Shown here: piece after piece, positions 28,706 to 36,717 of the stretch
How positions within the stretch are numbered: position 1 is the stretch's first letter
How the letters are laid out: the number at the start of each line of letters is the position of its first letter
Origin: Polyangiaceae bacterium
GTDB taxonomy: Bacteria; Myxococcota_A; Polyangia; Polyangiales; Polyangiaceae
NCBI GenBank assembly: GCA_016719945.1
Contig: JADJYE010000008.1
Span: forward strand, 310,001 to 374,000
Direction: 5' to 3'
DNA: 64,000 bases
Made by a program: the position numbers and the translations under genes
Notes under the pieces: model-generated
Told to the model about the DNA's origin: nothing
The model's database searches: none
Seen by the model: the letters and a program-made list of their open reading frames with translations, nothing else

Positions 28706-29740
28706 TCACCAGATCAGGCCGCGCAGCGCGAGGCCGCCACCCCCGGGCACCCCGAGGGGCGCGAGGGTGACCTGGCCGGTGGTGGTCTTTCCACCCCCCG
28801 ACAGGCCGAGGCCGAGGCCGATGGCCCCAGCGCCGGTCGCGAGGATGCCAGCGGCGCCGAACCCGACGAACAGGCCGAAGCTCCGAAGCTCTCGCTCGCG
28901 CGCGCCCTCAAAATCGTAGGCGGGATCGCAGAGGTCGCGATCCTCCGTGCATTCATCGTCGAGCTCGTTGCCCGCGCCGAGCGTGTCGACCCCGAACCCG
29001 ATCGAGACGCCCATCATCGCGACGCCGCTCGCGCCGACCACGATCGCCCAGATGGGGAACGGCTTGTCCTCGACGACCGGCGGCGGCGGTGGCTTCGGAG
29101 GCGGCGGCTTCGGCGGGTCGGCCTTCGGAGGCGGCGGGATCTTCTCGAGCTTGACGGTGATGACGGCGCGGTCGCCGCTCGCCTTGACGTCGATCGAGCC
29201 GTCGAAGGGCTGGTGGCCCTCGGCCTTGGCACTGACCGTGTGCAGCCCAGGGTCGACGAACAGCGGCTGGCTCCACTGCTCGCTCGGCAGCGGCTTACCG
29301 TCGAGGAGGATCGCCAGCCCTTCGGGCGGAGGGGGCTCCTTGGGGACCTCGACCATGAGCCCCGACAGGTTCTTCGCGAGCTCGTCGCGAAGCTTCTCGG
29401 CGGCCTCGATCGCCTCCTGGAACTCGACCTCCTTGGCGTAGCGGATCGCCTCGTCGAACTCACGCCAGGCCGTCGCGGTCTTGCCTTGCCTGCGGTGGCA
29501 CTCGGCGAGGTTGAGCAAGGTGTCGCCCCGCTTGTGCAGCTCGTAGCTCTTGCCGAGGGTGTCGCAGGCGCGGTCGAGCGCGCCGGCCTTCTGCATCAAC
29601 GCGCGTCCCTCTTCGAACAGCTTCTTCGCCTCCTCCTTCTGCGCCTCGTCTTGCGCGAGCGCGCGCCCGGGAGCGAGCGCGAAGAGGAGGGAGGTGATCG
29701 CCGAAAGTGCGAGCGCGCGTGGCGTTCGAAGAGCGCTCAA
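28706..29740 (-). CDS. TPR/PEGA-type membrane protein downstream of kinase
   Basis: 344 residues from TTG 29740, which overlaps the kinase stop (TTGA). A signal peptide (ALALSAITSLLFALAPGRALA) precedes TPR-like helices (EEAKKLFEEGRALMQKAG; YELHKRGDTLLNLAECHRRQGK). Next is a PEGA-like beta domain (LAILLDGKPLPSEQW, GLHTVSAKAEGHQPF), then a Pro/Lys-rich spacer (PPPPKADPPKPPPPKPPPPP) and two C-terminal transmembrane segments. This order (TPR, PEGA, spacer, helices) is common in Myxococcota beside Ser/Thr kinases. It is presumably an envelope protein reporting to, or controlled by, the kinase encoded upstream. Confidence 0.78.
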   Translation of the reverse strand: MSALRTPRALALSAITSLLFALAPGRALAQDEAQKEEAKKLFEEGRALMQKAGALDRACDTLGKSYELHKRGDTLLNLAECHRRQGKTATAWREFDEAIRYAKEVEFQEAIEAAEKLRDELAKNLSGLMVEVPKEPPPPEGLAILLDGKPLPSEQWSQPLFVDPGLHTVSAKAEGHQPFDGSIDVKASGDRAVITVKLEKIPPPPKADPPKPPPPKPPPPPVVEDKPFPIWAIVVGASGVAMMGVSIGFGVDTLGAGNELDDECTEDRDLCDPAYDFEGARERELRSFGLFVGFGAAGILATGAGAIGLGLGLSGGGKTTTGQVTLAPLGVPGGGGLALRGLIW

Positions 29741-32361
29741 GGCTTCTTGTCCTTCTCGTAGGCCTTCCATGGATCGAACGGGTTCGGCGGAGGCGGAGGC
29801 GGAGGCGGAGGCGGAGGCGGCGCACCCGTTCCGGCCACCGGTACCGAGGGCGGCGGCGGCGGAGGCGGCAACCTGCCGGTCAGCTTCGGCGGCCCCGACG
29901 AGGCAGCCGGCGCCGACTCGGACGCGGACGCCGAGGCGCTCGCGCTCTCCGAGGCGGAGGCGCTCGGCTCCTGGGTCGGCGCCGGAGGCGGCGCCGGCGG
30001 CGGGCGCTTGGCGGCAACGGTCGCGACGGCCGTGGCGGTCGCGGTCGGCGGGGCGCCGGCGACGCTGCCGGGGCGGGCTCCCTCCTTCACCGGCGCGCGC
30101 TCCACCTTGACGACGTCGGCGATGGTGACGAGGTACCAATCGACGGAGCTCAGCGGCTGATAGGTCACGAGCACGTCACGCCCATTGCGCGCCGTCTGCA
30201 GGTAGCCGCTCTCGCCGCGGGTCATCGCCTCGCGCACCTCGTTCATGCCCAGCAGCTCGGGCTCGGCGGTCGCCCCTGCGGTCGTCTTCTGAGCGAGGAC
30301 CTTTCCGGTCCGCTCGACGAGCATCGACGTCTCGACGTACTCCGCGCCGCCGGTGTCGAGCGCCGCGCTGACGGCGCGCCCCGGGTCGACGTCGAACCGG
30401 AGCACGCCGAGGATGGCGCCGTCGGCGCCCCGCAGCGCCGTCGCACAGGAGACGATCAGCTGGCCCTTGTCCTCCCCCGGAGGTCCCCACACGACGTCCG
30501 AGCGGTTCTTCGCGCGCTGATAGAGGGGCTCCTTGCGACCGTCGAAATCGGGGGCGACGCCCGCCATGCCAGGGAACTCGGCGTGAACGCCGCTCTCGAG
30601 GGTGAGCGAGATGCGCAGGATGGGGACGCCGGTGTCGGCGAGCGCCTTGAGCCGCTCCTCCTCCGACAGCGACGCACCGCTCGGGCCGAGGCTCTCGATC
30701 ATGAGCCCTCGGGCCATCGCGCGCAGCGCCTGGATCGACCCGAGCTCCTTGCCGACGACGTCCCTCGGGGTGTCGGCCGCGAGCGCGACGACGGGAGCCT
30801 CGAAGCTCACGTGCTTGCCATAGAACCTCGACTCCATCAGGCCGGGCGCGGCGCTCGGGCCGGGCTTGAAATGGTCCGACGGGTGCGCAAGGGTCTCGGC
30901 GGGCTTGCCCTCCTCGAGCGAGAGGCCGGCCGCGCCGGCCATTCGAGTGAGCAGCTTCTCGTAGCCCTGGAGGGTCTCGTCGAGCACCTGAGCCCGCAGG
31001 CCAGACGACGCCTGGAGCTTGGCCAGCCGCAGCTCGCGGTTGTGCTGCTCCGCCATCTTGGAGCGGTTGTAGACGAGCAGGCCAATGGTCGCGCCCGCGC
31101 CGAGCAAGAGCGCGATGAGCACCATCGACACCGCCGCCATCCGGTGCTTGCTGACCCAGCGCCCGAGGCCCTGCGAGAGCGAGTCGGGCTGGGCGAGCAC
31201 GGCCTCGTTACGCAGGTAGCGGCGGATGTCCTCGGCGAGCTCCTTGACGGACGCGTAGCGCTCCTCCCTCTTGAAGCGCGTCGCCTTCTCAATGATGGCG
31301 CGAATCTCGCGCGGGCAGTCCGCCCCTGGCGCCGCCGGGATCGGCGGCTTGCGGCGGCCGTCCTTGGCGTTCGTGAGCACCTCCTGGAGCGTGGTGCCGC
31401 CGACCGCCTGCTCGAGCGTGACGACCTCCTGGAGGATGAGAGCGAGCGCGTACAGGTCGCTGCGGCCGTCGAGCTCGTCGTTCTTCCCGGACGCCTGCTC
31501 CGGCGACATGTAGATGGGCGTGCCGATCGTCGAGCCGAGGCGCGTACGCGTCGTCTGCCGCGCGTCGTTGCCCTCGGCGTCGAGGAGCTCCACGCCTTGA
31601 TCTTGGCGAGCGCCGGCCTGGCCCATGAGCCGGGCGATGCCCCAGTCCATGACGTAGACCTCGTTGAACGGGCCGATCATGATGTTGGCCGGCTTCAGGT
31701 CGCGGTGAATGACCCCGCGGTCGTGCGCGTAGGCGATCGCGTCGCAGACCTTCAGGAAGGTCTCGAGCCGCGCCTGGAGGGTGTACGGCCCCTCGAGCGG
31801 CTTGCCCGCGTCGAGCAGCGCCTTGGTCTTCTCCAGCAGGTGCTCGAGCTCCTGGCCCTGCACCAGCTTCATCGCGTAGGCGAGGCCGCCGCTCGGCCCG
31901 TCCTCCACGCCGTAGATCGGGACGATGTACGGGTGATCGAGCTGCGCGGTGATCTGCATCTCGCCGAGGAAGCGCGAGAAGAGCCCGGCGTTCTGCTGCA
32001 TCTTCGGCAGGATCGACTTGAGCGCGACCTTGCGCCGCAAGACCAGGTCTCGCGCGAGGTGGACCTCGCCCATCGCGCCCTTGCCGAGCTCGCCGAGCAC
32101 CTCGTATTTCTGCGCCGCCCCCTCGTCGTCGCCAGCGGGCTCGGGGATCGCGGCGGCCGCGGCGTCCGCCTGCCGCGCGTGCGCCGTCGCGCCGGGCGAG
32201 ACCTTGGTGGCCTTCGCGGACGCCACCAGCGTCGCCTTCGTCGAGCGGGCGTCCTCGAAGGTGTCGCGCGACTCGTGGATGATGGTGGGCGAAGCGTCGA
32301 CGTGGCCGCTCGTGTGGATGGCGGTGAACGCGCTGGTCGGGATCACCCCGCGCTCGTGCAA
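29737..32361 (-). CDS. Sensor Ser/Thr protein kinase with extracytoplasmic Cache-like domain
   Basis: 874 residues as called from TTG 32361. The kinase domain spans residues about 85-390: P-loop LGKGAMGEVHLARD, VALKS Lys, catalytic HRDLKPANIM (Asp221), VMDWGIARL (Asp239, DWG instead of DFG) and IYMSPEQAS. A transmembrane helix lies near residues 408-431. The roughly 300-residue extracytoplasmic part reads like a double Cache sensor (GVPILRISLTLESGVHAEF; GAILGVLRFDVDPG; GRDVLVTYQPLSSVDWYLVTI). The tail is Pro/Ala/Ser-rich with a run of prolines. The true N-terminus is probably further upstream: coding signal continues in other frames to an ATG at 32495 that overlaps the preceding gene's stop, so the first 45 codons appear frameshifted. 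Confidence 0.88.
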   Translation of the reverse strand: MHERGVIPTSAFTAIHTSGHVDASPTIIHESRDTFEDARSTKATLVASAKATKVSPGATAHARQADAAAAAIPEPAGDDEGAAQKYEVLGELGKGAMGEVHLARDLVLRRKVALKSILPKMQQNAGLFSRFLGEMQITAQLDHPYIVPIYGVEDGPSGGLAYAMKLVQGQELEHLLEKTKALLDAGKPLEGPYTLQARLETFLKVCDAIAYAHDRGVIHRDLKPANIMIGPFNEVYVMDWGIARLMGQAGARQDQGVELLDAEGNDARQTTRTRLGSTIGTPIYMSPEQASGKNDELDGRSDLYALALILQEVVTLEQAVGGTTLQEVLTNAKDGRRKPPIPAAPGADCPREIRAIIEKATRFKREERYASVKELAEDIRRYLRNEAVLAQPDSLSQGLGRWVSKHRMAAVSMVLIALLLGAGATIGLLVYNRSKMAEQHNRELRLAKLQASSGLRAQVLDETLQGYEKLLTRMAGAAGLSLEEGKPAETLAHPSDHFKPGPSAAPGLMESRFYGKHVSFEAPVVALAADTPRDVVGKELGSIQALRAMARGLMIESLGPSGASLSEEERLKALADTGVPILRISLTLESGVHAEFPGMAGVAPDFDGRKEPLYQRAKNRSDVVWGPPGEDKGQLIVSCATALRGADGAILGVLRFDVDPGRAVSAALDTGGAEYVETSMLVERTGKVLAQKTTAGATAEPELLGMNEVREAMTRGESGYLQTARNGRDVLVTYQPLSSVDWYLVTIADVVKVERAPVKEGARPGSVAGAPPTATATAVATVAAKRPPPAPPPAPTQEPSASASESASASASASESAPAASSGPPKLTGRLPPPPPPPSVPVAGTGAPPPPPPPPPPPPNPFDPWKAYEKDKKP

Positions 32362-32491
32362 CGAGGGACAGGAACGTCTCGGGCGTGCCGGTCGGCTGCT
32401 CCGGCGCGGAAGCGCTCGAGGTGAGGGGTCACGTCCACCCGCGCGTGCTGCGCGACCTGCGCCTTCACACCTGCGAAATCCATCCCTGCGC

Positions 32492-33454
32492 TCATCGCTC
32501 GAAGCAGTAGAGGTGCACGTTGTCGCGGTTGCAGAACTGCGTAAAAATCCCGCTCCAGCCGAAGTCGGTCGAGTCGGTGCGACCTACGAGCCCTTCAAGC
32601 ATCGGGTCGTTGCTGGTCCACCCCACGCAATCGGAGAAGCTGCCGCCGGCCCACGTGCCGTCGAAGTTGGTGCCGGTCCACACCTCGGTGAAGATCGCGC
32701 CGTTGCCGAATTCGTCCATGTCGATCGGCAGCAGGATGCTGCCGTCCGTGAGGTCGAAGGTGCCGGTGGCGACCTCGGTCCCGTCGAGGAGCCGGTAGGG
32801 CACGGTCGAGAATTCGAAGCGATCGATCGCATTCGACCCGCCGTCGCTGATCCACGCCTGCCACTGGCCTCCGAGACCGGCGCTGAGCGCGTCCTGCTGG
32901 CAGATCATGTCGGCTCCCAGGATGCTGCCGATCGTCGCGGGGAGGTAGGGCATCGACGTGACGAACACTCGCCGGTGGTCCGTCTCGCAGCCATCGTCGG
33001 GCAGCGGCGCTAGCGGCTGCTCGAGGTTCGCGAGGCCGCCGAGGCACGGGGAGATGCAGACGCCGCCCAAGCACTGCGGCACCTCGACCCCGGCGGTCGA
33101 GCACGGACGGTTGCAGGCGCCGCAGTTGAACGGGTCGGTGTCGATCGTTCCGACGTCGCAGCCTCCGCCCGCCCCGCCGCCGCCGAGCAGCGCGCCGCCG
33201 AAGCCGCCGAACGCCCCGAGCCCACCCTCGCCGAAGCCGCCGAAGCCGCCCTCGGAGAAGCCGCCTCCTCCCTCGAGCAGACCGCCGCCCCCGTCCAAGA
33301 GGCCGCCGCCCCCCTCTGCGAACCCGCCGATGGCGGCCGTTGGCTCCGGGCCTGGACAGCGAAAGGCCATCGAGCCGAGGAGCAGCACCACCAGCGAGGC
33401 GGCCGTGAGACCCCCGCGGGTCGAGGTCGAAGACAGCGTTGGATGTGAAGTCAT
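32492..33454 (-). CDS. Gly-rich lipoprotein with DUF1554-like C-terminal domain
   Basis: 320 residues. A hydrophobic export signal (LTAASLVVLLLGSMAFRC) ends in a Cys but with a non-standard lipobox. It is followed by a roughly 75-residue spacer of Gly/Leu/Phe repeats (EGGGG, GGFGG). A NCGACxxPC motif (FNCGACNRPC) typical of myxobacterial surface proteins follows. Residues about 170-320 (RRVFVTSMPYLPATIGSILGADMICQ..GQWQAWISDG) match the DUF1554 lectin-like pattern, in which a species-spanning FxTS..G.DxxCQ..A opening is typical. It may bind carbohydrates at the surface. Its stop overlaps the probable real start of the sensor kinase gene (ATGA), placing both in one operon. Confidence 0.75.
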   Translation of the reverse strand: MTSHPTLSSTSTRGGLTAASLVVLLLGSMAFRCPGPEPTAAIGGFAEGGGGLLDGGGGLLEGGGGFSEGGFGGFGEGGLGAFGGFGGALLGGGGAGGGCDVGTIDTDPFNCGACNRPCSTAGVEVPQCLGGVCISPCLGGLANLEQPLAPLPDDGCETDHRRVFVTSMPYLPATIGSILGADMICQQDALSAGLGGQWQAWISDGGSNAIDRFEFSTVPYRLLDGTEVATGTFDLTDGSILLPIDMDEFGNGAIFTEVWTGTNFDGTWAGGSFSDCVGWTSNDPMLEGLVGRTDSTDFGWSGIFTQFCNRDNVHLYCFER

Positions 33455-33533
33455 GGGCAAGGGGATAGCGAGCCATCGTGCCCCGCTTCGCCCACCCTGA
33501 CTGGGGGAGAGCAGTATTCGGCGCCCGCTCGCG

Positions 33534-34358
33534 CTACTCTGGCGTGTTTGGCGCGCGCTCTGCCCGTGCGAACACTGGCTCGAACCTCCGCGGCGCGCGC
33601 TTCGTGCGCAGGCAGCGCGTCGCCGCGTCGAGGTAGCAGACGGTGAACGCTCGCCTGGGCGCGTCCCCCTCGTTCGGGCCCGAGCGGTGCCACAGCATGT
33701 TGTGGATGAGGATGACCTCTCCCGCCCGAGCCGGCAGCTGCACCGCGCGCGCATCGGCCCGCTCGCGATCGAGGTGCTCCCTCGGGACGACGCCGCCGAG
33801 CGGCGTCGCGAGGCCGCCCGCGTGGCTGCGAGGCAGGACCTCGAGGCATCCACCGTGCGGCGGCGCGTCGTCGAGCGCCGTCCAGATCTGGATCTCGGGA
33901 TCGCGATCGAGCCCCCAGAAGCGACCGCCGTCCTGGTGCCAAGGCAGGGGCGACGAGGCCTTCGGCGCCTTGTTGAACAACACGGCCCGATACAGCGTCA
34001 CCTCACCCGGGAGCACCGCGCGCACGAGCCGCTCGAAGAGCGCGTTCTCGATCAGCGCGCGGAACGCCTCGTCACGCTCGAGCTTCTCGATCTTTCGATA
34101 CGAGCGCGAAGGCCCCACCCAGCCTTCGCCGTAGGGCAGATCCTCGTAGCGGCCCGAGGCCGCGTCGTGCTGGAAGAAGAGGCCCGGGATCGTTCGCTCG
34201 CCGAGCATGATCTGATCGGCGCGCTCGCGCAGCACCGCGAGGAGCGGCTCGTCGATCACGCGCCCGACGCGGGCGAACCCTTCGACCCGAAGGCTCGCGA
34301 TGACGTCGCGCGCGTCGACGGCGCTGGCCTCGGGCAGCAGCACCCCGGGGAGGCTCAT
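33534..34358 (-). CDS. PhyH-family Fe(II)/2-oxoglutarate dioxygenase
   Basis: 274 residues. The Fe(II) site is visible as PWHQDGGRFWG (His and Asp), with the distal His in ILIHNMLWHRSGPNEG, where the following Arg is the usual 2-oxoglutarate ligand. The N-terminal helical segment DVIASLRVEGFARVGRVIDEPLL (residues about 18-40) is typical of phytanoyl-CoA dioxygenase-like enzymes. These hydroxylate lipids, amino acids or sugars. The start at ATG 34358 overlaps the stop of the aldo-keto reductase (ATGA), so the two are an operon. It lies about 1.2 kb from the divergent sugar operon and could tailor the same product, but this is inference. Confidence 0.85.
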   Translation of the reverse strand: MSLPGVLLPEASAVDARDVIASLRVEGFARVGRVIDEPLLAVLRERADQIMLGERTIPGLFFQHDAASGRYEDLPYGEGWVGPSRSYRKIEKLERDEAFRALIENALFERLVRAVLPGEVTLYRAVLFNKAPKASSPLPWHQDGGRFWGLDRDPEIQIWTALDDAPPHGGCLEVLPRSHAGGLATPLGGVVPREHLDRERADARAVQLPARAGEVILIHNMLWHRSGPNEGDAPRRAFTVCYLDAATRCLRTKRAPRRFEPVFARAERAPNTPE

Positions 34359-35329
34359 CGCGCGTAGGTGGTCTCGGTGCCGAGGTACGCCCGATGGATC
34401 ACGTCGATCTTGGCGCGGCACTCCGTCGACAGGTCTCGGCCGATCGCGTCGAGCGCCTGGTCGAGGTGCTCGAGCGACCCGGGTCCGACCAAGATGGAGT
34501 CGACCCCGGGCACGCCGGCGAGCCACGCGTAGGCGAGCTCGACGAGGGTCAGCCCTTCGTCCTTGGCGAGCGCCTCGAGCTCCTCGGCGAGCGCGATGAG
34601 CGGCGGGCTGAAGTATCGGCTCAGGTAGAGCTTGTTGCCGTCGAAGCGGGACCCGCGCGGGGCGGCGTCTCCTGCGTGGTAGCGCCCGGTGAGCAAGCCG
34701 CCGGCGAGCGGGTTGTAGACCGTGGTGTGGAGCTCGTACTTGCGAGAAAACCGCCAGTATTCGACGTCGAGCTGGCGGATGAGGAGGTTGTAGAGCTGCT
34801 GCGACACGACCGGCCGTGGCATCGCGAGCGTCTCGCACGCGTGGAAGATCTCGAGGATCTGCCACGACGCGTAGTTCGACACGCCGAACGTCCTCGCCTT
34901 CCCCGACTCGAGGATCTCCTCCATCGCCCCGAGCGTCTCCTCGATCGGTGTTTGGTGATCGGGGACGTGCAGGTAGTAGACGTCGACGTGGTCGGTGCCC
35001 AGCCTGACGAGGCTCTCCTCGAGCGCGGCCAGCACCCGATCGCGAGCGAGCCCCTCAGGCTTGCCCGCGACGCGGCCGAAGCCCACCTTCGTCGCCACCA
35101 CGAAGCGCTCGCGACGTCCGGCCAGCGCGCGCCCGAGGATGCGCTCGCTCTCGCCGTCGACGTAGGCGTTCGCCGTGTCGAACGTCGTCACCCCCCGCTC
35201 GATGGCGCGGTCGATGATGCGCCGAGCCTCGGGCTCCGGCGTCCGCTTGCCGAAGTTCATCGTCCCGAGGGTGATCCTGGGCCGCTCGTTGGGCCCGCGA
35301 GGGGCGCTGAAAATGGGCACGTTCGTCAT
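34355..35329 (-). CDS. Aldo-keto reductase
   Basis: 324 residues from ATG 35329. The catalytic tetrad of the AKR TIM barrel is visible: Asp and Tyr in TTFDTANAYVDG, Lys in VVATKVGFG and His in VYYLHVPDHQ. Later motifs ARTFGVSNYASWQ and VDSILVGPGSLEHLDQAL match the NADPH-binding part. These cytosolic enzymes reduce aldehydes, ketones or sugar ketones with NADPH. It overlaps the PhyH gene by 4 bp and is divergent from the ten-gene glycan operon starting at 35599. A sugar-tailoring role is plausible from this placement but unproven. Confidence 0.88.
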   Translation of the reverse strand: MTNVPIFSAPRGPNERPRITLGTMNFGKRTPEPEARRIIDRAIERGVTTFDTANAYVDGESERILGRALAGRRERFVVATKVGFGRVAGKPEGLARDRVLAALEESLVRLGTDHVDVYYLHVPDHQTPIEETLGAMEEILESGKARTFGVSNYASWQILEIFHACETLAMPRPVVSQQLYNLLIRQLDVEYWRFSRKYELHTTVYNPLAGGLLTGRYHAGDAAPRGSRFDGNKLYLSRYFSPPLIALAEELEALAKDEGLTLVELAYAWLAGVPGVDSILVGPGSLEHLDQALDAIGRDLSTECRAKIDVIHRAYLGTETTYAR

Positions 35330-35598
35330 GGCGAAACGAGCATGTTTGAAAACCGTCGCCGGGTCGATCGTCTCCGCGACTGCCTCGGACGTAACGGGGG
35401 CGTTTCCCCAACGTAACAAGCATAAAAGAGCACGCTTACTTCTCCCCTGAGGGCCGATTTTCCCTTGCCTGCAGGGGTCCCCCTTCCTAAAGCCGTGCTG
35501 CCTCACCACGCCCTGTTTCGTGCCCCCGCGTCAGCGGCCACGCGCAGGTCGTCGTAGGAGGTTTGGCCCAAAGCCTGCAGTTGGTCATATCTCGCCCG
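35330..35598. promoter_or_regulatory. Divergent promoter region with 22-bp-spaced direct repeats
   Basis: This 269-bp intergenic region separates the AKR/PhyH pair from the glycan operon and is markedly less GC-rich. Direct repeats ACGTAAC lie at 35389-35395 and 35411-35417 (22-bp spacing, about two helical turns), flanking a GGGG-GCGTTT-CCCC hairpin. An A/T element CATAAAAG follows at about 35421. These are candidate regulator-binding and promoter elements; no consensus -35/-10 pair was identified with confidence. Confidence 0.4.
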
Positions 35599-36717
35599 AT
35601 GCCCCACCCCGCCGACCCGCCCCCCGCCGAGACGTCGATCTCGGTCGCGCCGCCGGTGCTCGGCCGGGTCGACGACGCTCCCCCGTGGGCCAAGGCGCTG
35701 AGGGTCATCGGCCTCGTCGCGGGGCTCGCGCTGTTCGGCTACACGCTGCGTGACCTCCAGCCCGGGCAGCTCCGGGCGCTGCTGGCTGAGCTCGGCCCCG
35801 CCTGCCTGCTCATCCTCGTGCCCCAAGCGGTGGGCATCCTCTTTCACACCGCAGCGTGGAGAGAGCTTCTCGCCGCCCTCCGTGGGCGCGCAACGTTCTT
35901 CGCGCTGGGTGGGGTCTACGTCGAGGCCGAGGCCATCCGCATGGCCTTGCCCGCCGGCCCCGCCATCTCGGAGACCTTCTCCGCGTGGCAGGTCAAACAT
36001 CGGTTCGAGGTCCCTTGGACCCGCTCGCTGGCGTCGATCGCCGCCAAGAAGGCCTGGGTCCTGTGCACCCACGCGGCCCTCTTCGTGCTGCTCCTCGCGC
36101 TCGGCGCTGCAGCGTTCGACCGGCTCGCGCAGGGGGTCCCCGGCGGCTTCGCCCTCGGCTGGGTCGCCGGAGGAATGGCGCTCGCCCTGGTGTCGACCGG
36201 CGCGCTGACGCTCGTCTTGCTCGCCTCGCGCCGCGCGGGCCGCGCCGTCGTCAACGTCCTGGCCAAGCTCCCCGTCGCGCGCGTCCGCGCTTGGGCCGAG
36301 GAGCAGCGCGCCCGCCCCGAGGCCGTCGCCGCCGCGAGCATCGGCTGGAAGAGCCACGCCATCTCGGGCCTCTACCTGCTCGGTCAGTGGGCGACCGAGG
36401 TGCTCGAGACGTGGCTCATCCTGCAGCTCCTCGGCGTGCCGATTTCTCTCACCGAGGCTCTCGTGGTGGAGCTCGGCGGCTCGCTGGTGCGCTCGCTCGC
36501 GTTCGTCGTCCCCGGCGGGCTCGGCGTCCAAGACGCGAGCTACGTGTCGCTGCTCGGCGGGCTCGGCCTCGGCGCGCCCGGCTCCCTCGCGGCGTTCGTC
36601 CTCCTCAAGCGGACCAAAGACATCTTCTACGTCCTGTTCGGCCTCGCGATCTTCGCCCTCGGCAAGAAGCGCCGGTCGCTCGAGGCGCACCCAACCCTCG
36701 CGGAAAACCAGCTATGA
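35599..36717 (+). CDS. YbhN/LPG-synthase-TM-like integral membrane protein
   Basis: 372 residues. At least seven hydrophobic helices, including VIGLVAGLALFGYTLRDLQP, LLILVPQAVGILFHTAAWRELL, FALGWVAGGMALALVSTGAL and the terminal KDIFYVLFGLAIFAL. LAALRGRATFFALGGVYVEAEAIRMALPAGPAISETFSAWQVK, and VPGGLGVQDASYVSLL near the C-terminus, match the UPF0104/LPG_synthase_TM family, a set of predicted lipid or glycolipid flippases. The first 30 residues are Pro-rich and soluble. ATG 35599 is preferred; an in-frame start exists at 35563. First gene of the operon, overlapping the next by 4 bp. A role in moving a lipid-linked product across the membrane is inferred. Confidence 0.82.
   Translation: MPHPADPPPAETSISVAPPVLGRVDDAPPWAKALRVIGLVAGLALFGYTLRDLQPGQLRALLAELGPACLLILVPQAVGILFHTAAWRELLAALRGRATFFALGGVYVEAEAIRMALPAGPAISETFSAWQVKHRFEVPWTRSLASIAAKKAWVLCTHAALFVLLLALGAAAFDRLAQGVPGGFALGWVAGGMALALVSTGALTLVLLASRRAGRAVVNVLAKLPVARVRAWAEEQRARPEAVAAASIGWKSHAISGLYLLGQWATEVLETWLILQLLGVPISLTEALVVELGGSLVRSLAFVVPGGLGVQDASYVSLLGGLGLGAPGSLAAFVLLKRTKDIFYVLFGLAIFALGKKRRSLEAHPTLAENQL

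Noticed and set aside
29707..32424. A 905-codon open frame on the plus strand opposite the sensor kinase
   Set aside because: Translation is Arg/Gly/His-rich without motifs and antisense to a clear kinase; a GC-bias shadow.
33534..34865. A long N-terminal extension of the PhyH protein
   Set aside because: Upstream residues are Arg/Pro-rich shadow of the AKR gene; the ATGA junction at 34355-34358 marks the true start.
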